Shown piece by piece: positions 44,838-53,466 of a stretch of 64,000 nt of DNA. The position numbers were made by a program, and so were the translations under genes. This DNA is from Gammaproteobacteria bacterium. Its GTDB lineage: Bacteria; Pseudomonadota; Gammaproteobacteria; UBA4575. Within the stretch, counting starts at the first letter, position 1, and each line of letters starts with the position of its first letter. The DNA lies in assembly GCA_026713925.1 (NCBI GenBank), contig JAPONM010000061.1, positions 124,001-188,000 of the forward strand. Direction: 5' to 3'. The notes beneath the pieces were generated by a model that ran no database searches, was not told the origin of the DNA, and was given only the letters and a program-made list of their open reading frames with translations.

Positions 44838-46016
44838 TCAAATACCCTTGAGGCGGGTAGCAGCTTCTTTCAGAACCTCCATGCTTGTCGCGTACGAGAT
44901 GCGCATGTATCCGGGTGACCCGAATGCGGTACCGGGCACCATAGCCAGACCTGCCTGATTCAGCAAATGTTCCACGAATCCCACATCATCGGTAACGTCT
45001 TGGGTCCTTTCGATCAGGCCATCTATGTTCGGAAAACAGTAAAAGGTTCCGTCACTCAACGGACAGTGGATCCCGTCGATTTCATTCAAGGCCCCTACGA
45101 TGAAATTGTGACGCTCCTCGAATGCATCGCGCATGGTGGCAACAAAGCCTTGATCACCGGTCAGTGCGGCTTCCGCTGCGGCCTGTGAAATGGAGCTTGG
45201 ATTGGAAGTGCTCTGCGACTGGATCTTGGTCATGGACTTGATGACCGCCTCTGGCCCTCCTACATAGCCGATGCGCCAGCCCGTCATCGAATAGACCTTG
45301 GAGACACCGTTCAGCACCAGGGTGCGGTCCGCCAGCGAGGGCGTCGCGTTCAGGATGTTCGAGAATTCTTGGCCGCGAAACATGATGTGCTCATAGATGT
45401 CATCGCTGATCACGAACACCTGCGGGTGTCTTTCCAGGACACCACCCAGGGCACCAAGCTCGTCGCGGGTATAGGCGATTCCCGTCGGGTTGGAAGGGCT
45501 GTTGAGGACAAGCAGTCTGGTCTTGTCCGTGATGCTGCGCTCCAGGTCCTCGGCAGTGATCTTGGAGCGGTTCTCGGCCCGTCCGGCAATGATCACCGGC
45601 TTGCCGCCTGCCAGGAGCACGATATCCGGATAAGAGACCCAGTAGGGTGCGGGGATGAGCACCTCGTCGCCGTCATTCAGCAATGCCTGGCACAGGTTGT
45701 AGAGCACCTGCTTGGCGCCGGTGGAGACCATGACTTCATTTGCCGTGTACTCCAGCCTGTTGTCGCGCCGGAACTTGCCGATGACCGCATCCTTGAGCGA
45801 AGCGGTGCCTGCGACCGCCGTATATTTGGTCTTGCCTGCCCGCATGGCGGCAATGGCGGCTTCCTTGATATGCTCAGGGGTGTCGAAGTCGGGCTCGCCT
45901 GCCGCCAGGCTCAAAATGTTCCCGCCTTCGGCACGAATTTGATTTGCCCGTGCAGTTATGGCTAAAGTTGCAGAAGGTTTGATCCTCGATACACGGTCAG
46001 CGAGTGAATAGTCCAA
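44838..46016 (-). CDS. aspC: Class I aminotransferase, aspartate aminotransferase type
   Basis: A 392-residue PLP enzyme of the I-gamma aspartate aminotransferase group. The Schiff-base Lys is in NGVSKVYSMTGWRIGY, and NSPSNPTGIAY and the C-terminal MRISYATS are in place. The start is TTG 46016 (LDYSLADRVSR). GGAGG lies 5 bp upstream, and no ATG gives a full-length N-terminus. It diverges from uvrB, the same order as in Pseudomonas. Substrate range beyond aspartate is not certain. Confidence 0.88.
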   Translation of the reverse strand: MDYSLADRVSRIKPSATLAITARANQIRAEGGNILSLAAGEPDFDTPEHIKEAAIAAMRAGKTKYTAVAGTASLKDAVIGKFRRDNRLEYTANEVMVSTGAKQVLYNLCQALLNDGDEVLIPAPYWVSYPDIVLLAGGKPVIIAGRAENRSKITAEDLERSITDKTRLLVLNSPSNPTGIAYTRDELGALGGVLERHPQVFVISDDIYEHIMFRGQEFSNILNATPSLADRTLVLNGVSKVYSMTGWRIGYVGGPEAVIKSMTKIQSQSTSNPSSISQAAAEAALTGDQGFVATMRDAFEERHNFIVGALNEIDGIHCPLSDGTFYCFPNIDGLIERTQDVTDDVGFVEHLLNQAGLAMVPGTAFGSPGYMRISYATSMEVLKEAATRLKGI

Positions 46017-46107
46017 CGATGCCTCCTTGTAGGGTCCGGTAGCTTTAACAAAATTAGGGAAAGTATACGGGGACTTGTGAGACGAGATAAGCCCCGGGAA
46101 GAGAAAT

Positions 46108-48138
46108 ATGTACCAGCCATTTCGGATAGATACCGACTTCGCACCGGCCGGAGACCAGCCGGGTGCGATCAAGGCACTGGTGGAAGGCCTGAACGACGGC
46201 CTGGCGCACCAGCCCCTGCTGGGCGTGACCGGTTCGGGCAAGACCTTCACCATCGCCAACGTGATCGAGCAGGTGCAGCGGCCCACCATCATCCTGGCGC
46301 CCAACAAGACCCTGGCCGCGCAGCTCTATGGGGAGATGATGGAATTCTTCCCCCGCCACGCCGTGGAGTATTTCGTCTCGTACTACGACTATTACCAGCC
46401 CGAGGCCTACGTGCCTTCGAGCGACACCTATATCGAGAAGGATGCATCCGTCAATGATCACATCGAGCAGATGCGCCTGTCCGCCACCAAGGCATTGTTC
46501 GAGCGGCCCGATACGGTGATCGTTGCGACCGTATCCGCGATCTACGGACTGGGCGATCCCAAGGCCTATCTGGGCATGGTTCTGCACCTGGACCGGGGTG
46601 ATCGCATCGACCAGCGCAGGCTGCTGCGCCGCCTGGCCGAACTCCAGTATTCGCGCAACGAGTTCGATTTGCGCCGGGGCACGTTCCGGGTGCATGGCGA
46701 AATCATCGACGTACACCCTGCAGAGTCGGAGCGCGAGGGGATCCGCATCGAGCTCTTCGATGACGAAATTGAAAACCTGAGCTACTTTGATCCGCTCACG
46801 GGCGAGGTCCTTCGCAGGGTCCCGCGTTTGACCATCTACCCGAAGACCCACTACGTGACGCCCAGGGAGATCCTGCTGAACGCGATCGAGCAGATCAAGA
46901 TTGAGCTCAAGGAGCATCTCGAGGAACTGAACCGTGCCAACCGCCTGGTTGAAGCACAACGCCTGGAACAGCGCACACGGTTCGACTTGGAGATGATTCA
47001 GGAAATCGGATATTGCGCAGGGATCGAAAACTACTCGCGTTACCTGTCGGGCCGGGGCGCGGGACAACCGCCTCCCTGCCTGCTGGATTACCTTCCGGAC
47101 AATGCACTGATGGTCATGGATGAAAGCCATGTGTCGGTCCCTCAGTTCGGCGGCATGTACCGCGGTGACCGCTCGCGCAAGGAGACGCTGGTCGAGTACG
47201 GTTTCCGGTTGCCTTCTGCCATGGACAACCGCCCGCTCAAGTTCGAGGAGTTTGTGGCCCTGGCCCCGCAGATGATTTACGTTTCCGCCACCCCGGGTCC
47301 CTACGAGATGGAGAAATCCGATGCGGTGGCTGAACAGGTCGTGCGGCCCACGGGTCTGGTGGACCCAGAGATCGAGGTCCGCCCGGTTGCAAGCCAGGTG
47401 GATGATGTGTTGTCCGAGATCAACGAGTGTGCCGGGAAGGGCGAGCGCGTACTGATCACCACGCTGACGAAACGCATGGCCGAGGACCTCACCGAGTACC
47501 TGGCCGAGCACGGCGTGCGGGTGCGCTACCTGCACTCCGACATTGATACGGTCGAGCGGGTCGAGATCATCCGCGGGCTGCGCAAGGCGGATTTTGATGT
47601 GCTGGTGGGTATCAACCTGCTGCGCGAGGGCCTCGACATTCCCGAGGTTTCGCTGGTTGCCATTCTGGATGCGGACAAGGAGGGGTTCCTGCGTTCCGAC
47701 CGGTCGCTGATCCAGACGGTCGGCCGGGCGGCCCGGCACATCCACGGCAAGGCGATCATGTATGCAGACGAGGTGACCGGCTCGATGCGTCGTGCCATCG
47801 ACGAGACCAACCGCCGGCGTGCCAAGCAGATCGCCTTCAATGAAAAGCACGGTATCACACCCAGGGGGATCAAGAAGAAAGTGGCCGACATCATGGAAGG
47901 GGCGCGCAGGTCGGCCGATGAATATGGCGCGGACAAGGCCCGTTTCACGGATATTCGAGAAAGCACCCGGTATGCGGACCTGAGTCCCGAGCACGGTATG
48001 AAGCTGGTCAAGAAGCTTGAACAGAAAATGTATGAGCATGCCCGGAACCTGGAGTTCGAGGAGGCTGCGAAGATCCGGGATGAAATCTTTAGCCTGAAAG
48101 ACATGATTCTGGGAAAACCGCAGAGCAAGGCCGGGTGA
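46108..48138 (+). CDS. uvrB: Excinuclease ABC subunit B
   Basis: The damage-verifying helicase of nucleotide excision repair. The 676-residue protein has Walker A GVTGSGKT (39-46), the damage-probing beta-hairpin [23 protein letters not shown], the helicase [15 protein letters not shown] motif and the C-terminal UvrC-binding UVR motif ([16 protein letters not shown]). Length is normal. It is divergent from aspC with 91 bp between starts. Confidence 0.98.
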   Translation: MYQPFRIDTDFAPAGDQPGAIKALVEGLNDGLAHQPLLGVTGSGKTFTIANVIEQVQRPTIILAPNKTLAAQLYGEMMEFFPRHAVEYFVSYYDYYQPEAYVPSSDTYIEKDASVNDHIEQMRLSATKALFERPDTVIVATVSAIYGLGDPKAYLGMVLHLDRGDRIDQRRLLRRLAELQYSRNEFDLRRGTFRVHGEIIDVHPAESEREGIRIELFDDEIENLSYFDPLTGEVLRRVPRLTIYPKTHYVTPREILLNAIEQIKIELKEHLEELNRANRLVEAQRLEQRTRFDLEMIQEIGYCAGIENYSRYLSGRGAGQPPPCLLDYLPDNALMVMDESHVSVPQFGGMYRGDRSRKETLVEYGFRLPSAMDNRPLKFEEFVALAPQMIYVSATPGPYEMEKSDAVAEQVVRPTGLVDPEIEVRPVASQVDDVLSEINECAGKGERVLITTLTKRMAEDLTEYLAEHGVRVRYLHSDIDTVERVEIIRGLRKADFDVLVGINLLREGLDIPEVSLVAILDADKEGFLRSDRSLIQTVGRAARHIHGKAIMYADEVTGSMRRAIDETNRRRAKQIAFNEKHGITPRGIKKKVADIMEGARRSADEYGADKARFTDIRESTRYADLSPEHGMKLVKKLEQKMYEHARNLEFEEAAKIRDEIFSLKDMILGKPQSKAG

Positions 48139-48182
48139 AGCAGTGTTCGACTCCTTGCAGGAAGCGTACGGTCTTGGCCCCC

Positions 48183-48455
48183 TTATTGACCGGGCACTCG
48201 TATGACGGCTTCCGGATCGCAGTCTATGACAGTCAGCAGAACACGTGCAGCATGGTCCGGAACGCGGCGGTCCTGCTCCCAATCCTGCAGGGCACGTGCA
48301 TCAAGACCAAATCGGTCTGCGAATTTCTGACGACTTAGCTTCAAAAGCTTGTGAAGGGAAAGGGCTTCGCTCAGTGCAGCTTCAATTTCACGACACCTAT
48401 GCTGGGCAGGGCAAACAGAATGCAGACGATCTTGTTCAAGGAGCAGTCTGCTCAA
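48183..48455 (-). CDS. Orphan HigA/NadS-like XRE regulator (possibly 5'-truncated)
   Basis: 90 residues whose latter half ([28 protein letters not shown]...) is the helix-turn-helix of HigA/NadS-type antitoxins, with the family tail [18 protein letters not shown]. No toxin gene is found beside it. The only start is TTG 48455 without a ribosome site, so it may be a fragment. It converges on uvrB and ends 45 bp from it. Confidence 0.5.
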   Translation of the reverse strand: MSRLLLEQDRLHSVCPAQHRCREIEAALSEALSLHKLLKLSRQKFADRFGLDARALQDWEQDRRVPDHAARVLLTVIDCDPEAVIRVPGQ

Positions 48456-48528
48456 GCTCAGGGAGACTCGCTGCGGTGAGGAGGTACCGGATTCTTCTGT
48501 TCTATGTTAGGTTCTACATTCCTGAATT

Positions 48529-48602
48529 AGGCGCGTAGCTCAGTTGGTTAGAGCATCACCTTGACATGGTGGGGGTCGTTGGTTCGAATCCAATCGCGCC
48601 TA
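48529..48602 (+). tRNA. tRNA-Val (GAC)
   Basis: AGGCGCG at the 5' end pairs with CGCGCCT near the 3' end, D-arm GCTCAGTTGGTTAGAGC, anticodon loop CTTGACATG with GAC, and T-arm TTGGTTCGAATCCAA. 74 nt including the discriminator A at 48602. CCA is not encoded. The sequence resembles the gammaproteobacterial GAC isoacceptor. It stands at the start of the second accessory zone. Confidence 0.93.
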
Positions 48603-48653
48603 TAAACTATTGGTCCGACTCTCTCATAAATACTGGTGCATACTCAGGAAACA

Positions 48654-49889
48654 CTACTTTCCTTTGAACTCCACGGAAATGGAGCTGAAATAGCCGAATG
48701 CATCCGAGTACTCAATGCGTGCAGGCGAATGGGGATCTCCAGGACCAAAATTCTCCCCCAGCTTTGCATAACGCATTTTTGGGACATCCGACAGGTACTC
48801 GATGCCTGCACCAATACGAAAGGCCACGTGCTCGGAATACGAGAAAACCAATGAGGTCTGCAGACTGAGAGTCGCGGCCCATCGGGTATCACTGGTGCGG
48901 TGGTCCGTGACTTCATCCATCGCAAACGTACCCGACGATATGAACGTGCGCTGTGCGCCTTTGTACTCCGCATCCAGGTAGTAGACCCCCAGTGTGCCAT
49001 CCAGGGTGAGGTTCCAGTCTGGTCGAAGCGGGAAGTCCATCCGGGTGCCTAGTGCACCGCCATAGTAGGAGGCATCCAGATCCTCGCTGAGTGTGAGATG
49101 GTTGACCGTGGCAGGGCGGTTGGACTCATAGGCGAACGTCTTGATGTCCTGGCGCAGTCTCTTGTAGCTTGGTCCAAGGTACATCGAGGCAATGGATCGG
49201 CCTGCCGGTCCAGGCTGCTTTCCGGTGACCAGATCCAGCCCGTAAAAATCCACCTCCCTTCTTGTGCGGATGCGGATGGGATCGCCCCAGGCAAAGATGG
49301 CCGAGCCGAACGGCATGGCCCCACCATCGATCCTCCCGATCCAGCCAACGGCCCGAACGTGCGGGTCATCCCGGATCAGATTGAGCAGGTGTCGCTGGGT
49401 CTGCGGAGTGATGCACTCCCCGATCGCTGAACCCGGCGGACAGTGCTGGTCCTGGAACCGGGTGCGGACCTGCGCCCATGGGGCAGGGTCTTCGCGGTAC
49501 TCGCGGGTGTGCTTGGAGGTATAGGAGGTGAGAAAACCGTGCAACTCGGTGAACCGGTAGCCATGTGCCTTGCCGAGGGTAAGGGCAACCAGTGCTCCAT
49601 CGTCCTTCCCATCATAGTGATCCAGGAAATCAAGGGCCTCTTCCCGGCCGTTGGTTCGGATGAACGGGCTGGACTCCGGCAGGTCCTGCAAGTAAATGCC
49701 TCCGCCTACCTTGATATAGAAATCTTCAGCTGAAGTGTCAGGGGAGGCGGCATTCGCCTGAAGGCAAAGCAGGAGAAAGACTGGAAGTGATACTGAAATG
49801 CTTTTCAACAGTATCAACCTTGAATACAAAAATGTAGCAGTGGCCGCAGATTTAATCGTATATCGGACAAAAGTACAAGTGGGGTACAC
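48654..49889 (-). CDS. Exported protein, probable outer-membrane beta-barrel
   Basis: Up to 411 residues from GTG 49889; a TTG at 49808 gives about 384 and puts the signal peptide (SISVSLPVFLLLCLQANA|AS) at the true N-terminus. The mature protein is rich in alternating aromatic strands and ends in a strand with a hydrophobic pattern (FGYFSSISVEFKGK). No family recognised. It precedes DUF4156-like and other secreted proteins on the same strand, suggesting an envelope-related group. Confidence 0.6.
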   Translation of the reverse strand: MYPTCTFVRYTIKSAATATFLYSRLILLKSISVSLPVFLLLCLQANAASPDTSAEDFYIKVGGGIYLQDLPESSPFIRTNGREEALDFLDHYDGKDDGALVALTLGKAHGYRFTELHGFLTSYTSKHTREYREDPAPWAQVRTRFQDQHCPPGSAIGECITPQTQRHLLNLIRDDPHVRAVGWIGRIDGGAMPFGSAIFAWGDPIRIRTRREVDFYGLDLVTGKQPGPAGRSIASMYLGPSYKRLRQDIKTFAYESNRPATVNHLTLSEDLDASYYGGALGTRMDFPLRPDWNLTLDGTLGVYYLDAEYKGAQRTFISSGTFAMDEVTDHRTSDTRWAATLSLQTSLVFSYSEHVAFRIGAGIEYLSDVPKMRYAKLGENFGPGDPHSPARIEYSDAFGYFSSISVEFKGK

Positions 49890-49994
49890 CTAATGTTCAA
49901 GATTGGCAGAGCCCCTTGTCAAGCCAGGTATATAGTTCCCTTTCGAAATGCTTTGGATGCCATGATGGGGAGACCCCCGGATACGGCCGCAAGC

Positions 49995-50321
49995 TCACGG
50001 GATGCAGCGAAAGACTGCAAAAGTCTGCTGTCCGTACTCTGGATTTGAGACAGGTACGACAGTGTCTCCGCCCATGTGAACAGCACTGTTTCGTGCCAGT
50101 ATCTGAAGTTGATTTGCAACACTGGATGACCGCTTCGGGATTACGTTCAGCGTTTTCTGATTGACGCTGACGGTTACGCTCCCGGTGTTCTGACACTTCT
50201 TGACTTCATCCATACCCAGGACACGTGCCTTTGACCCGTCCCCAGACAATTTGACTGTCGCACATGAGGTCAGGAGCAGCAACATTACAGTGACCAGACC
50301 TATAAGAAGTTTGGGAGTCAT
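49995..50321 (-). CDS. DUF4156-like lipoprotein
   Basis: A 108-residue protein starting MTPKLLIGLVTVMLLLLTSC: a signal with lipobox LTSC, Cys20 the lipidation site. The remainder has a conserved-looking VKKCQNTGSVTV and a closing QTFAVFRCIP, features of DUF4156 lipoproteins. The frame is open further upstream, but this start gives the lipoprotein signal. Role unknown, probably inner or outer membrane. Confidence 0.7.
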   Translation of the reverse strand: MTPKLLIGLVTVMLLLLTSCATVKLSGDGSKARVLGMDEVKKCQNTGSVTVSVNQKTLNVIPKRSSSVANQLQILARNSAVHMGGDTVVPVSNPEYGQQTFAVFRCIP

Positions 50322-50696
50322 GGATGGAACTGAAGTGAAAGCCAGAATGCGTTTCAAACCCTTGATGCATGTGCAGCATATACTACAAGAGCGGATCAAG
50401 GAAATACAGTGTGAACGCTCTCTACTCTCTTCGCCTGCCCAACGGGCATGCATGCAAACATCCTTTCTCAAAGATTTTATTGGGCCATGTATATTTTCCT
50501 AACCGTTCTGGTTATGGAATAACCGCTTTTGCATGCAGTTTGGCCATGGGCTGGTCAGCAGGCAGTGTCTAAACAGGCTGTTGCACTCATCTGGTGGATG
50601 GGCGCCATTGTGAACTCACTCGATGAACTGATAACAAACCCAGGCTCATCACCTGGACCCGCTTGCCTTGCGTATTCAGTCAAGCATAAAGCAGAA
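50322..50696. other. Intergenic region, no gene seen
   Basis: About 375 bp between the DUF4156-like lipoprotein and the next exported protein. Frames here are short and have no plausible ribosome site or product. No repeat or terminator recognised. Confidence 0.5.
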
Positions 50697-51206
50697 TTAT
50701 TTGTGACTGCATTCCATTTCGTTCACACGCAAATAATTTGTTATAAACTTGTCTAGCTGTAGAGTGACGGTGTTTAGAATATGTTTGCTATTCCCGTCAT
50801 GCATTCCCACAGTTCCGGTGTTCCACACGGTCACAAACCCACCGATCCCAAACCCCATGTCATTGACATACCGGTTCAGGCTCAGGCTTGGTCCAAAGAA
50901 ATCGCCAGAATCAGACAAGTTTAAGTTGACACTGAGATACTGACTCGCATTGGCATTGTAAAGATGTGCCGCGCGTAGGCGAGTTTCAATTTCATTTTCG
51001 ATAACTTCATCAGCCAGCCCTATTTTTCGAGACAGATGTTCCTTGACTGGTTCAACGATGAAATTCATTGGAGCGCATAAGGCAAATAGATTTCTGTGAG
51101 TCAAGTCCATAGGGTCGTCAGCTTGAGCCCCGAACGTCAGGGATAATAATCCTGCAAACAGTGTTGACCTTGTATTACTTGGGATCTTAACTTGAAAAGG
51201 CTTCAT
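50697..51206 (-). CDS. Exported protein of unknown function
   Basis: 169 residues starting MKPFQVKIPS with a signal peptide (FAGLLSLTFGAQA|DD, about 29 residues). The mature part has repeated short beta-like segments (SQYLSVNLNLSDSGDFFGPSLSLNRY, GFGIGGFVTVWNTG), typical of secreted or membrane-associated proteins. No family identified. Starts at ATG 51206. Confidence 0.55.
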   Translation of the reverse strand: MKPFQVKIPSNTRSTLFAGLLSLTFGAQADDPMDLTHRNLFALCAPMNFIVEPVKEHLSRKIGLADEVIENEIETRLRAAHLYNANASQYLSVNLNLSDSGDFFGPSLSLNRYVNDMGFGIGGFVTVWNTGTVGMHDGNSKHILNTVTLQLDKFITNYLRVNEMECSHK

Positions 51207-51351
51207 TTCTGTAATGATGGACAGGCATGGAGGAGTGTAAGTTTTAAGTTATGCACTGTGGTCAGTTATGACGAGTGAAACAGATATGTATAGCTGAAAC
51301 ACAAACCAATTGTGTCACACTTAGAAAGGATGATATTTCACGTGAACGGTT

Positions 51352-51819
51352 TTAAACAAGCGCATCAGGCAAGGCATCCAGTGCTTTATCGACTGAGATA
51401 ATTGGTAGGCCAGCCTTGATCCATCCAGGACCAAAGCGAGAACCAAGCATGCCCTCAGAGACATCGATGAAGCTATTGTAGCCAGCGAGCCGCAAGGCAC
51501 GCACGACAGATGCGGATCGACCACCAGTCGCGCAGATCAGGGCAATTGGACGGTTTTCTGCCAGCTCAAGGACAATACCCAGACGTTTAGGAAACCGTCT
51601 GTCGTGCATGCTGACTGGCCAAGCGCCACGTGCGACGCCAGTTTCATGCCATTCCTCCTGTGAACGGATGTCCAGTAACCTTATTTGATCTTCCGATAGC
51701 GCTTCATATGTCTGCTGTACAGTCCAGATGCTTTGGTTTTGTGACAGAGCTGGAGTTGCAATCTGCAGGGCCGGTACTGCAGCCAATAGAGTAAGTAACT
51801 GACGGCGTTTGCGGTTCAC
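51352..51819 (-). CDS. Exported rhodanese-domain protein
   Basis: 155 residues with a signal region NRKRRQLLTLLAAVPALQIATPALS|Q. It has an Arg pair but lacks a classical Tat motif. The rhodanese domain has D-x-R (LDIRSQEEW) and the active loop C96-ATGGRS, so it can bind a sulfane sulfur. As a periplasmic rhodanese it may handle thiosulfate- or thiol-derived sulfur; the substrate is a guess. Confidence 0.75.
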   Translation of the reverse strand: MNRKRRQLLTLLAAVPALQIATPALSQNQSIWTVQQTYEALSEDQIRLLDIRSQEEWHETGVARGAWPVSMHDRRFPKRLGIVLELAENRPIALICATGGRSASVVRALRLAGYNSFIDVSEGMLGSRFGPGWIKAGLPIISVDKALDALPDALV

Positions 51820-52274
51820 TCGAATATCTCCTTGAATTTCGTTGTCGTGTAACCTTGAACACTTGCCTGAGCAGTAAACAACAGAAATAATAGTGTGCTG
51901 CGGCTGTAGTATAGTTTCACACGGCTGCTTTGGATATAGACACTTGTAGCCTGTATCCTTGACTGCCCCATAGTAATAACTGAACCCATCAATATAAATC
52001 GCCGTACGCGTTTCACACCTTTAGAAAAGCAAAGGGCCTTACTGCGTGAGTACATCAGCGCGACGATTGCATAGGAAGGATTGCCCAAGGTCTTTGATAA
52101 ATCCAGTAAAAGCCTCATGCGCAGGATCGGGCCGAAAGGGAGTCCTCCAGTTGAATTCGCGGTTTCCGGAACATCGCCAACCGGGAGAAACGGTAACCAT
52201 GCGGCACCATCCGGTCAATCAGCATCGACATCGCACGCTGCACGACGGCAGGCTGATCGAGTTCAGGAGGTGAC
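51820..52274. other. Spacer between the rhodanese gene and the BASS transporter
   Basis: About 455 bp. A minus-strand frame (51816-52118) overlaps it but has no recognisable product. The last part (52140-52270) already shares the higher GC of the BASS gene and may be foreign sequence that came with it. Confidence 0.45.
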
Positions 52275-53138
52275 ATGGGTTTTGTCGTCGACGTCGTCCT
52301 GCCGCTCGCGCTCGCCTTCATCATGCTGGCGCTCGGCCTGGGGCTCACCTTTGACGACTTCGCCCGCGTGGCGCGCCGCCCGCGCGACTTCACGGTCGGT
52401 GCCATATCGCAGATCATCGTGCTGCCGGTGGTCGCTTTCATCCTCGCCAGCATCTGGCCGATCGCACCGGAACTCGCCCTCGGGCTGATGATCATCGCCG
52501 CCGCTCCGGGCGGGGTGACCTCCAACCTCCTGACGGCATTCGCGCGCGGCGATGTCGCGCTGTCGATCTCGCTGACCGCGGTGATCAGCCTGTTGAGCGT
52601 GATCACCATCCCGCTTGTCATGGTCTTCGCCTATGGCCATTTCATCGGCGAGCAAGCGGCGAAGGACCTCTCGGTTGCCGACACGGCGATCAGCGTCTTC
52701 CTGATCGTCACCGTCCCTGTCCTGATCGGCCTGATCGTTCGCCGTTTTGCCGAGGGCTTCGCGTTGCGGGTCGAGCCTGCGGCCCGTACTGTATCGGCCG
52801 TGTTGTTCGTTCTCGTCCTTGCGGCCTCGATCTACCAGGTGCGAAGCAACATCGTGCCCTATTTCGCCCAGGCCGGGCTGGTGACCCTTGTCCTGAACGT
52901 GCTGATGATGGCGATTGCCTACTCGCTGGCCAGGATGTTTGCAACCGGCCCGAGCCAGCGGATTGCGATCGCGGTCGAATGCGGGCTTCAGAACGGGACG
53001 CTTGCGATCGCGGTTGCAGTACTACTTTTCGGTGGCGGGCTTGCGATGGTACCGGCTGTGACCTACAGCCTGATCATGTTCGCAACCGCGCTGGTCTATG
53101 TCGCGGTGCTGCGGCGCAGCCGGGGCGTAGCCTCCTGA
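52275..53138 (+). CDS. Bile acid:sodium symporter-family (BASS) transporter
   Basis: 287 residues with about nine hydrophobic segments and the family glycine-rich motif APGGVTSNLLTAFARGDVALSIS and ECGLQNGTLAIAVAVLL. Such proteins carry organic anions with sodium; the ligand is not predictable. An AGGAGG (52265-52270) precedes the ATG. Codons are strongly GC-ending and unlike the neighbouring genes, pointing to recent transfer, perhaps from an alphaproteobacterium (inference). Confidence 0.88.
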   Translation: MGFVVDVVLPLALAFIMLALGLGLTFDDFARVARRPRDFTVGAISQIIVLPVVAFILASIWPIAPELALGLMIIAAAPGGVTSNLLTAFARGDVALSISLTAVISLLSVITIPLVMVFAYGHFIGEQAAKDLSVADTAISVFLIVTVPVLIGLIVRRFAEGFALRVEPAARTVSAVLFVLVLAASIYQVRSNIVPYFAQAGLVTLVLNVLMMAIAYSLARMFATGPSQRIAIAVECGLQNGTLAIAVAVLLFGGGLAMVPAVTYSLIMFATALVYVAVLRRSRGVAS

Positions 53139-53466
53139 CGCGCGCGGAATTCCCTTGTCCTGCCCAAGCCGCAGGCTTATCCCCCTTAATGTTTTTCCTG
53201 TCTTTACTGGACAGGCAGGCAGGATCGATACCTGCAGGCAGCCTCGGCATATTCCTGTGCACCATACAGCGAATCCGTTCAACCATGAGGGTACACGATT
53301 TCCGGGAATTTGAGGTTCCCTCCGGATGCCATAATGTGTACCCTATGTGCCCGTAAAATTCTGTAACTCATGGGTCAGGAAATACACAAACAGCATCCGA
53401 TCTGGTGTTGAAAACACATTTTGCAAACATGTGGCCCCTGGTATAGGTCACCACTGGAGAACCTAC
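53139..53466. other. Spacer before thrS, with a hairpin repeat
   Basis: About 328 bp with no gene. It contains CCTGTC/GACAGG near 53200 and the imperfect palindrome 53289-53343, which has a diverged copy before lepB (62.9 kb). Confidence 0.55.
53289..53347. repeat. Imperfect palindrome, copy 1 of a dispersed repeat
   Basis: GGGTACAC (53289-53296) is reverse-complementary to GTGTACCC (53336-53343), with an inner TCCGGGAA/TTCCC...GGA partial stem. The segment 53312-53347 matches 62900-62935 at 28 of 36 positions. Confidence 0.55.

Noticed and set aside
46017-46307. Upstream extension of the aspC open frame into uvrB
   Set aside because: It overlaps uvrB antisense; the TTG 46016 with GGAGG fits better.
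46054-48282. 742-codon open frame antisense to uvrB
   Set aside because: Repetitive His/Leu/Val-rich translation with no family match; a shadow of the high-GC uvrB gene.
51816-52118. 100-codon minus-strand ORF upstream of the rhodanese
   Set aside because: No recognised product, no ribosome site, and its position suggests a chance frame in a leader region.
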